From Ctena decussata (lineage: Eukaryota; Mollusca; Bivalvia; Lucinida; Lucinidae), in NCBI GenBank assembly GCA_963989385.1, contig OZ022500.1, positions 107,735,842 to 107,799,841 on the forward strand: a stretch of 64,000 nt of DNA. The letters are read 5' to 3'. Positions 55,168 through 64,000 of this stretch are shown piece after piece. Made by a program: the position numbers and the translations under genes. Position 1 is the first letter of the stretch, and each line of letters starts with the position of its first letter. The notes under the pieces are model-generated. The model saw only the letters and a program-made list of their open reading frames with translations, had not been told where the DNA came from and did not search any database.

Positions 55168-57778
55168 TAAAAGCGCTGCAGGTATTGCACCTTGGCCCGC
55201 AAAGGCGCTTACATCATCAAACTGCCATAACTCTGACGAAAAAGAAATCAAAAGAATGGTGCATTAATCTTTCCCTTCATGTGATAAATATTGATGCATG
55301 TTCACGTACCAATTTTGGTAAACACAAGCAAAGTCCAATCCATTACAAACATTCTAGAGTAATAACTATGTTGAAAAATAGAGAAAATTAAAACGTAAAC
55401 GTCAAAACCTAGATTTCATACACGTATAACCCAAAGCCAAAGTTTCATAGAAGTTCATTTTTTTTTATTCTGAAAATATTTTGGGAAAACATATTTTTTT
55501 TTTAGATAAATCAAAAGTCGTAATTATGTTAAAATACAATTTAAAAGTCAAAACCTATATCGCACATGTATCAATAGATACACAAAATGGTGTCGAAATG
55601 TCACCATTTATTCTGAAGATATTTGAGAAAAGCACATCTTTTTAAGAAATCAAGGGCTGTAACTGTTGATAAAACATACATTTTTAACATAAATCAACGG
55701 CTATAACTCTGTTGTTCGGAATAAAATTAGCCCACTTGCGATCTCATATCACTTCTCTCTCCTCCCCCCCACCCCCTAGAGTAGTGTCAGTACAAAGTTT
55801 GCAGAAAATCGGACAAAAGCTTCTAAAGTTAGAATACGGAAACGAAGCGCTGATGGACGGACCAACGGCGGACACTCAAACTTTCGGAGAGTATGACATA
55901 ATACCCCGCCACCCTGAGAACTCAAATATAAAAACATGGAAATACTTCATTACTCCCACTAAACTAGTTTTTTTCGTATAAAATTTCTTTTTAGTCTGAC
56001 GAAGAGAAACTTAACACTATAGGTACAAATAATTTAAGCACAAACAGCTATTCTTTCTTAATCTTTTGGCTCATATTATGGGTAGTTCGTTTCTGTCCTT
56101 GAAACAGTTAAGCCTTAAAGTCACTCTAAAGGTCAGGAATAGTCCGGAGTATTACAAAACAAACTGGAAGCATTTAACATATTTTTGCTAAACGGTTTTG
56201 CAGGCAAAGGGCTTGGTCACAGATTCTACAAAATACCGGCCCTTCAAGAGTGGTAGGGCTGTAGTATTATGTAAAAACTTGTGCTTATCTGTATTTCCAT
56301 GTATGTTATGAAAATCTAAATAACTACTATTCCATGCTCATTCTTTTAATAAGATTTTTTGTCTGATTAAATTATCGACGTCATTTTAGGGAAAAATGTC
56401 AGTGAGTTTGGTTATTATCGTTGAGTGGGTTTGAACTAATTTCACTCAGAATGTATCTTCTGTTTTTCCGGATGACTTCTCTTACAGTTCCTTTAAGCAG
56501 AAACTTCTCTTATTTCGCAGAATAATGCTAATGCAAGATATTTGTTTCAAGTAAGTTAAATCTGACAATTTAAAGCTAAGATTTCTGATCATCTAAATTG
56601 CCTCAGAAATAGATTTCTTATATCAGCAACTTAGACTTGAATGTCAAGCCTTAATTTGTACGTAATTATCGTCTAAGGAATCAGTCAATCTCTAGCGTAC
56701 ACTTAGCTCAATCTATGATTAAAGCTCTATTGTACTCAAATCATTTGGAAATTGTAATTTAGAGGTTAATAGAAAACAGAAGATGATCAAAGAAATATTT
56801 CAAACATTCTTTTGGAGCGTGAAAGTGACTATAAGCACGAATGTGCAAGTGACACGCCAGTGATTGATGATGCTCCAAACGACGTGACATGTAAATGACA
56901 CGAGTACCAAGAGGATAAGGAACGCTTTTTGTGGGTCTTAGCCATTGTATCTTTGAAGTACGATTTATAACCATCATCGTATAGTAGTTCTTCGCGAATT
57001 ACTTTTTCCTACATGCCATGATTGAAACTACTTGTCTCAGCCGAAGTACAAAATTCTGATAATGCTGCGGTACACGCATGAGCAGGGTCATTCAGAATGG
57101 AGGAACTGCTTCCCTCATGGAGGGTCCATAAACAACATTGGTATTCTATATACATAAACCTATAACCAATACCACAGGTTAGCTCTAATAGCTAATAAGC
57201 ATTGTTCAAATGGTTCAAAGCCGTATAAACATCGTGCAAAGGCTCAGAGATCGATAGAAAGCTTTCTGAATAAGTTCTTTTAGATTAGGAAGATGTCTGG
57301 GACAGCTGCTTCCGGTAAAAGCAAGCGAGTTAAAACAAGTCTTAACCGGGCCACAAGGATTATTACAGATGTGCCAAAATTGTTTTTGATAAATAATATA
57401 TTGAAAGAGACTGGGTTGGAATGACTTTGATACTTACTACTTTGACCATTTTAACTTTCAGCAAGAAACCAGTTATAGATTACTTAAAGATTACTGCGGG
57501 CTTAAAGATGTTTAACGAAGCTATTACATTTGCCCTAGCTTCTTTCTAAAACGGTTTACTACTCTTCTTAACTGATCATCACAAAAATCACTCTTATCTC
57601 GACTTAGAACCGATTGTAGTTAGCTCCCCGTAAGGTACAGTCTTCTATCCGCTGGTGCGAGGCACGAGTTGCAAATGATTACGTACTGCAAGGTATTCGT
57701 TAATCTGGATCTTAGAAGAGAGATGCTTCCCGAGGATCTTCCTTCGGAATTTATTTCATACACAGTGGGTCTGCCAAC
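55168..57778. other. No gene recognised; probable element remnant
   Basis: 55480-55915 looks like a decayed tandem-core element. It has repeated CAAAACCTA/TAACT units, GGACGGACCAACGGCGGACA, and ends in ATAATACCCCGCCACCCTGA, like the terminus at 28028-28060. The remainder has no supportable feature. Confidence 0.45.
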
Positions 57779-57999
57779 TAGGGTCAAGTCGGGTTAATTC
57801 GGACAGCAGGTTAATTCGGACAGTGACACTGTTTTCTTTATTTATATGTCAGTTGTTTGTAATTAAAACAAGTTTAACTGGGCAAACAGTGAAAATCCTG
57901 ATGAGACGGCTCATAATGAGCCGTCTCATCTGGACTTTCACTGTTTGCAATGGTATGTCCGAATTAACCCGCTGTCAGAAGTTGCCCGACTCAACCCTA
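57779..57999. mobile_element. MITE with GTCGGGTTAATTCGGACAGC ends, copy 3
   Basis: Well-preserved inverted ends TAGGGTCAAGTCGGGTTAAT and GTTGCCCGACTCAACCCTA. The internal palindrome GATGAGACGGCTCATAATGA is in inverted orientation relative to copies 1, 2 and 4. Confidence 0.9.
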
Positions 58000-58129
58000 A
58001 TAATATGCTTCTACAAAGTCGGTCTGAGCTTAAACGCGTAATGAATAAAAATTTAAGGTAAATGGAGATACCCAGAAAAGAACATAATCACAAAACACAG
58101 CCCATACAGGACATCGATAGTCATATAAT

Positions 58130-58370
58130 ACATCATTTTTTTTTACATATTTTCTATTTCAGCTCACACTACAAAACATGAAGCAATGTGAACGTCTATT
58201 CACAGGTGTGCTAGAAATACAACAGACGTATCCGCACCCGCCTAGGAACGGACAGTAGCTTAAGCTACTTGAGACTCAAACTAGTTTTACGCGCGCAATT
58301 CTCGCACTCCCTTCTGATGCAGCTTCAAAATCAAGTAGGAGTTTGGTCTACGTAGAGGCTTCCTACCTAC
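58130..58370 (-). mobile_element. Diverged Naiad-tail fragment
   Basis: TTACATATTTTCTATTTCAG, CCGCCTAGGAACGGACAG, ACTTGAGACTCAAACTAGTT and TTACGCGCGCAATTCTCGCA follow the order of the tail copies at 36170-36425. Confidence 0.6.
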
Positions 58371-59743
58371 CCGGATAGACATCAGAGATAAACACTACCA
58401 TTGTTTAGTGGCTGGATTGTACTAAAAACTTGTTTTAAAAGTTTGCATAAACGATGTCATGATATACCAACGGTACGAAATAAACTAACAGATTAGTTCT
58501 TGGTGGATTATTTTATATCTAAAGGTTTATTGTGAAAACTATTATTAGGCACGTGTGTATTTGCATATATGCAACTACGCAAATGATATGGAGTGAGACC
58601 GGAAAAGGTTCTTTTTCATCAAACAGTAAGGTACAGAATTGGCAACATTTTAGCTGCCATTGATCATGCTGCCATCGATCTTGTGGAGAACAATGTTTCC
58701 TCACTAACAGATTGTATTGCCTTTAATGAGTGCTTTAAGTGGTAACTGACACTTCTTGGTAAAGCTTGACAGATCTGAATTTGATCGACCATGAGAACAC
58801 ATTTTGTGTCGATGCAGCTGAAAGAAGTTAAATAAGTGACTACTATTATGATAAGAAGAATTGAAAGAACTAAAGAACTCTCTGGGGAATTGCAGTATTA
58901 TCAGAGGAGTCATAGAAAACTTAACGCATTTTATGACCCTAATAGACCCATGTTCCCTGTCTGAAAAAAAAATCAGTAGGCTATATTCTGCATCTATACT
59001 GTTCCGTTTACCTCATCGAAACATAAACGAAACTAGTACTTCTTCGTCGTTGTCTGCATTCAGCAACTACTTCACGTTTAATATTATTCTGTGTCAGTCC
59101 CCAAATGTGCGAATCAGAAATGTCAGTGATGTGCGGATTAGCCGTGTCAGTGTTGCAGTAGACAGTCAAACGCACAAAATATATATTCGATTCCGTATAA
59201 GTGTATCAAAGTACATGCTCCAATTTCCATATAAATGGTCAGTGGATGATGCATTAAGGTGGTTGCATGAAGTTATAATAAAGTACTGCTAATAGTTGTA
59301 ACTTTCTATTCTCATTATAGCCGTATCAATACCCATGTACCGACAGTAGAGATTTGCATTGGGTTGACAGGATGAGGGTGGAGTACATGTCGTGTTGGGG
59401 CATTTTGTGCTATGAGCCGGTGTGGAATAGCGGATGTTATTTTAAGATCGTGTCTATATTCTCTTTCTCTGCTCTGGTAGCGATCTAAGTGGCCTAATAC
59501 TGGTTCAAGTGGACGTTTACCCCCAACATAGGTAGTCAGTCAGTCAGATAGTATGCATTTTTGCTGCAGTGTTCTTGGCTTTGTTTTATATTCTTCGAAT
59601 TTCCAAGCACTTAAGACGGAGATAGGTTTCAATAACTACATTCCTTGATGTAAAGCAGCCATCTAAGAAGCACTTACTAGATGCTTGTAAGATTTGACCT
59701 TAATATCATCTTAACATTATGAATCAATTTGTAGCATCATGGT
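58371..59743. other. No recognised gene; one 143-codon frame
   Basis: A plus-strand frame at 58861-59292 has no domain, repeat or similarity that I recognise. Its composition does not stand out, so I do not call it a gene. Confidence 0.35.
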
Positions 59744-59753
59744 AAATTACATT

Positions 59754-59986
59754 GGAGCCGCGACACGAGAAACCCAACAATGTGGTTGTGCGGCCAGCGC
59801 ACTCAGATCAGCCTGGGCATCCGCCCGGTCTGACCAGTCTTCGCTGTCCGCATTGATGTAGCTTAGAACCTTAGATACCCTTTGAGTACTTAACGAAGAT
59901 TCTGGTCAAACTGGGTAGATGCCGAGGCTGATTTGAGTCTGCACTGGGCGCACAACCACAGTGTTGGATTTCTCGTGTCGTGGCTC
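59754..59986. mobile_element. Palindromic MITE, GAGCCGCGACAC family, with 10-bp target duplication
   Basis: AAATTACATT flanks it at 59744-59753 and 59987-59996. The arms match the copies at 51755 and 63484. A duplication of about 9-10 bp suggests a Mutator-like source. Confidence 0.9.
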
Positions 59987-59996
59987 AAATTACATT

Positions 59997-61348
59997 ACAT
60001 CTAATAGCTATCACAGAGATGAAAGCATCGACAGATAATCTGCATCTGTAAAGTAACTTAAGATTATTATGCGTTTTGTGTCTGATATTGTATATGGCTT
60101 ATGATTTCCTGGGTAACTTTATCTATATTTATGATTAAAACATAATGAATAAAGAACCTGTTTCCGAGATATCATATTCTGGATGGATTAAAATTATCAT
60201 TTTGTTGATCTCATTTTACATTTTACAACAGCACGCATCCTCTACAAATAAAATGCTGAGCACACTGAGAAACGGTTATGTAATTTTACAGTATTACGAC
60301 TGAAGATCTTCTTGTGATTTCAGTTTTCAAAATACAATAAAATAATAATGCATAAGTACGAACGTTAACAACAAGTTTTTGCATAGCAAGGCGGTAATGC
60401 ATATGAATAAATATACCCTTGCGTCTATAAAGCTTCGTGTCCACAGATATCAGTTTTTATGATATCATTTAAACACAACAAATTTAGTACTTATAAACAA
60501 GAAAAAATATCTGAGAAAATGCAATTCTGGTTACCCGAATTTCATGTCACCATTACAGTATTAAGTTATATGGGAACAACTTCATGTTTCCCGTTACTGT
60601 TTTCAACAAGAGACAACTTCCGCGGTTTACTGTTGGCCTCCTTGGACGACTTAGCCCTACCAAAATGGGGTCTTTTCTTGAAGAGAGGCTAAACGTAAAT
60701 GGAAGAATTACTTCCGCAGAAAGGTCATTCATCTATCAAATCTTTCGATACATTGGATTGATAGTGTTTTATGATTGTGGTCTGTTCTGGTGTCTTTATG
60801 TATGCAGCACAGATTGCTTTTATATCGAATTATATGTAAACTGCAGCTGCACAGTGTATGGTTTTATTATTGTTGCTTTTATTGTTTCTATTTGTGTAAT
60901 ATTTAAATTGATGTACCCTTCGATATTAGGCATAAATGATTAATATATTTTCAGCAAAGCTTTACCTGAGCGAAGGTGGCAGGTGGTCTAAAAGCCATTT
61001 TATACTCTTTTTATGGCGTTTTAACTTTTTATCATCAAAGTTTATTTGCGTTTCATTGTTCACTTCTTATGTTTTTGTCTTTAAATTGTCTCCTATATTA
61101 TGGTATTATGTTATAGAAGCAGTGTTTGAAATTTGAGTAGCATCAAATTTAAAAAAAAAGGAAACAAAAAAGCTGAATATTTAGAAAGAAATAAATGAAC
61201 AAGCTGGAATCCTCGTGTTCCGCGAAAATGTTCCACATGACGCACGTAAAATAAGTGAGTGGTATAGCCGTTTTCTCCCGAGCGCAAGCGGGGTTTTGCT
61301 TATTTCCTCGAAAACGATGACAGTTTAATTAAATGTTCGAATGTTCCA
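59997..61348. other. No recognised gene; hydrophobic frame
   Basis: A plus-strand frame at 60584-60943 (119 codons) contains RLSPTKMGSFLEERLNVNG and then two strongly hydrophobic segments. I find no family match and no splice context. It could be chance coding in AT-rich DNA. Confidence 0.35.
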
Positions 61349-61462
61349 TTTGTTGGTTGGTTATGTTGGGTTTAACGGCCCTTTGAGACAGCATTTCAGT
61401 CTATATCAGTCGGACGCCCCGGCACTGGAAGATAAACCATAGCACCACCCAACCACCCTTCT
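61349..61462 (-). mobile_element. SINE family 2 copy with internal deletion
   Basis: GGTTTAACGGCCCTTTGAGA and CAGCATTTCAGTCTATATCA are joined directly to GGACGCCCCGGCACTGGAAG and ACCACCCAACCACCC. The middle ~110 bp is missing. Confidence 0.85.
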
Positions 61463-61980
61463 AAAGTTCTTATGTTTCTTATAACTATACATAACAGAAT
61501 GCGAAAAATCCAAATTTTGGGACGCTCTTGTAAAACATTTTCCATTAACAGTAATCATGGTAATGCAGCAACTGGGTACTTTGACTGAAAGGTGTCGTTT
61601 GCTTGTTAGAACACTCAGCTAAAATATTGTTGACAGACAACAGCGTATATTCGCTGTTTACCACAGTCGTGGGCGTCTATGTATGAAATAGTAAAATGTG
61701 TTTGCCTGTCCGCAGGCATAACGCATGTTGTCATTAGTCACGTGACACTATGTTAGTATCATAGTCAAGTATCATAGGTATCATAGTCGAATCGAAATCA
61801 ACAATTTTACTTAGCATGCGCATTTACAGGCCACCGGTTAGACAATAATAATAGAAACAATTGAACGGGCTTACTGAAGTAAAATAAAGAAATGAATAAA
61901 TAATATCAATTAATAATCATTAATAAATAATTCGAATACAACATAAGTAAATAAATATAACTGCATCACTTGAAGATATT
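61463..61980. other. No gene recognised
   Basis: No supportable feature. Confidence 0.4.
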
Positions 61981-62225
61981 AAAAAGGTAAAGGTTTCCCA
62001 TAGCCAAGGGGAGGTGGGAGTTTGATAAAGGCCCACTGTATATTAGGCACAGCATATGAAAGGCAGAGCCCATCACTTTCCTTTCGCTTTCTTATCCTTC
62101 CCTGGTTCGGAAAATGTACCCATTTGCTGCCGGGTTGACAGCGAGATTTCTTGTCGCCAGCTGCCCGAACCCCAACCTGCTGTACCATGACCGACCGTCT
62201 CTAACCGCTCGACCACGGCGCATTT
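61981..62225 (-). mobile_element. SINE family 1 copy
   Basis: Reverse orientation: AAAGGTAAAGGTTTCCCATA (3' end), GGCAGAGCCCATCACTTTCC, TTGCTGCCGGGTTGACAGCG and the tRNA-like head CTAACCGCTCGACCACGGCG (A box complement). Confidence 0.88.
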
Positions 62226-62458
62226 CTACAGATAAAGCTAAAGTCTGTCAGATATTATTTGTGCTTGTGATTTACTAACAGCTATTTTCGAGCTTTGGAA
62301 TTACCATGACTTTTCAACAAATGTCTCGTATATAAATGCACTCTATTTGAAGCTGGCGGCGGTCTTTTGCTTTTCAAAAATTCTAAAGTACTTTATGGAA
62401 GCAAATAGTCCAAAAATTCATAATTTTACTTTCTTTTTTTTTATCAGCAGTTCTTATC

Positions 62459-62711
62459 TAGGGCCCAGTCGGGTAACTTCGGACAGCGGGTACATTCGGA
62501 TATACCATTGCAAACAGAGAAAATCCAGATAAGACGGCTCATCATGAGCCGTCTCATCAGGATTTTCACTGTTTACATGATGAGCCGTCTCATCAGGATT
62601 TTCACTGTTTACCCAGTTAATTTTGTTTTAGTTCCAAACAATTAACATATAAAAGAAACATTGTCACTGTCCGAATATACCCGCTGTCCGAATTTACCCG
62701 ACTTTACCCTG
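62459..62711. mobile_element. MITE with GTCGGGTAACTTCGGACAGC ends, copy 4, internally duplicated
   Basis: Same family as 16184. It carries a 36-bp tandem duplication (62544-62579 and 62580-62612) of the palindrome arm beginning ATGAGCCGTCTCATCAGGAT, making it longer than the other copies. Confidence 0.9.
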
Positions 62712-62715
62712 ATAG

Positions 62716-62938
62716 GAGAGGTGTGTGGTCGAGTGTACAGAGGCGCTCGGCCATTGTGCAGAAAGTCATTGTCTCCGTGTCAACCAGGCAGAAAATAGGT
62801 ATCTTTTTTTCGAATCAGGGAAGAAGGAGAGCGATGTGATCAGCCGTTCATATGCTCTGCCTAAGATAGGGTGTGTCTCTTACACCCGTTGCCCATGCAG
62901 CCAGCAGGCTACAGAAAACCTTTCCCCTTTTATTTAAT
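62716..62938 (+). mobile_element. SINE family 1 copy, diverged
   Basis: GTGTGTGGTCGAGTGTACAG (A-box-like), GCTCGGCCATTGTGCAGAAA, GTCAACCAGGCAGAAAATAG and GAAAACCTTTCCCCTTTT follow the order of the copy at 22822. It abuts the preceding MITE. Confidence 0.82.
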
Positions 62939-63483
62939 AATTAGCTAACGTCATACTGGAAATTAGATAGGTTACACATTGTTGAAATACATTTGCAATT
63001 TTCAAATAGCCTTATCCATAAAATTAAGGGTTTTGATGAGCCCAGCGCGAATGTCGAGCGTTGATAGCATTGCTGTTTCAGAGTCCAATGAACAAACAAG
63101 CAAAGGTATATAAAAACTCTCTCATTTTAAATGTAGTCTTCGGCCTTCAGTAGGGTTTTTATAGTAAGGAATCTGAACACATAACGTACTTAGCAATAAA
63201 TTTAATTATTTTAGGAAACATATTTATCTCTAAAATTATAATTTTGGATACCTGAAGTTCTTTTTTCACCATCAATATCAGTCTGCGAAGGTATTACTCG
63301 CCAACACACAAATGTAAACAAACACTGCACCAACGTTGATTCAACACCTTGACGTTGATTTAATGTTTCAAATGACGTTGGATCTAGGTTGGTTCATTGC
63401 CATTTCTATGTTGTGTGCTCACTGGGTAACCTACATGGCATTGCACACACTTTCATTTCCGTATGCCATTGCGGACCTTAATT
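62939..63483. repeat. Mostly unassigned; ACGTTG-rich repeat end
   Basis: At 63330-63430 repeated ACGTTGATTCAA and GACGTTG units end in GTGCTCACTGGGTAACC. This resembles the terminus of the CRE-rich palindrome at 3929. Nothing else is supportable. Confidence 0.5.
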
Positions 63484-63719
63484 GAGCCGTGACACGACAA
63501 AACCAACAATGTGGCTGTGCGCCCAGCGCAGACTCAGATCAGCCTGGTCATCCGCACAGTCTGATCAGAGTCTTTGCTGTCCGCATGGAGGTAGCTTAGA
63601 CCCTTAGCTACCCTTTGAGACTTTAACGAAGAGTCTGATCAAACTGGGCAGATGCCCAGGCTGGTCTGAGTATGCACTGGGCGCACAACCACATTGTTGG
63701 TTTTCTCGTGTCGCGGCTC
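63484..63719. mobile_element. Palindromic MITE, GAGCCGCGACAC family
   Basis: Ends GAGCCGTGACACGACAAAAC and GGTTTTCTCGTGTCGCGGCTC. It has the same inner arms and length as the copies at 51755 and 59754. Confidence 0.9.
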
Positions 63720-64000
63720 AATTTGGTAATGAAATTGTCACATGGCATGCTCATCATAATTTTAAGGGGACTATGTACACTATGAGGGAGGGCAACTCAG
63801 TTATATTAGTTTTGTTTCCCTTAGCAATATGGGCCAACCCTTAAAGGACAGAATTAGCTCATGTAGGAGCATTTTTTTCCTTTGAGATTAGACTCCTTTT
63901 TGGAAAGATTGATCATCTAGGGAAGCAAACAGGAACTCATAAAAGTTGTTCTCCATTGCAAAAAATGGCGAACAAACATGCAGCTGTACCCACACAACTT

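Overview
The window reads as AT-rich animal nuclear DNA packed with transposable elements. I recognise no host gene. The combination of elements points to a bivalve mollusc, most likely a heterodont clam (inference): a permuted Penelope-like retroelement of the Naiad type with selenocysteine-like TGA codons, many Helentron-like elements with tandem-repeat cores, tRNA-type SINEs and palindromic MITEs.

Layout. 0-10 kb: a tandem-core element (842-2386), a MITE with tandem motifs in its arms (3168-3502), a TGACGTCA-rich palindrome (about 3929-4038), palindromic MITEs and an inverted copy of the Naiad tail (5962-6294). 10.5-14.3 kb: a nearly complete Naiad element with an N-terminal GIY-YIG nuclease and a C-terminal reverse transcriptase. 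17.4-20.6 kb: a four-unit tandem array, then a 5'-truncated LINE on the minus strand with a tandem-core element inserted in its 3' UTR. 22.6-23.7 kb: a tandem-core element carrying a SINE with clear target duplications. 23.9-27.4 kb: a canonical Penelope-like element (RT then C-terminal GIY-YIG, minus strand) split by a MITE with a TTAA duplication. 28-31 kb: one tandem-core element nested in another. 32.5-37.6 kb: a broken DDE-type transposase gene interrupted by a tandem-core element and by Naiad tails. 38-64 kb: SINEs, MITEs, palindromes and more tandem-core elements, including a nested pair at 44.2-47.1 kb and another copy at 49.1-50.8 kb.

The most interesting signal is in the Naiad copy. 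Its reading frame has two in-frame TGA codons, one replacing the first Cys of the CxC linker motif. A strong candidate SECIS element lies at 13532-13627. It has a long helix I, the AUGA/NGAU non-Watson-Crick quartet, helix II and an unpaired AA 12 nt after the quartet. The 5' arm lies in the coding sequence and the AA is the AA of the TAA stop codon. Naiad selenoproteins have been reported from clams and spiders; the overlap of SECIS and stop codon is my own reading. The copy also has a TAA and two frameshifts, so it is probably no longer active.

The second main signal is a modular superfamily of at least eight elements. Each begins CAAG plus a short hairpin and a signature motif, has a tandem-repeat core and a (GACG)n-rich segment, and ends in a hairpin closing with TAA. 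Two elements that interrupt known sequence, and one nested copy with a paralogous empty site, suggest insertion without target duplication. This resembles Helentron-derived non-autonomous elements.
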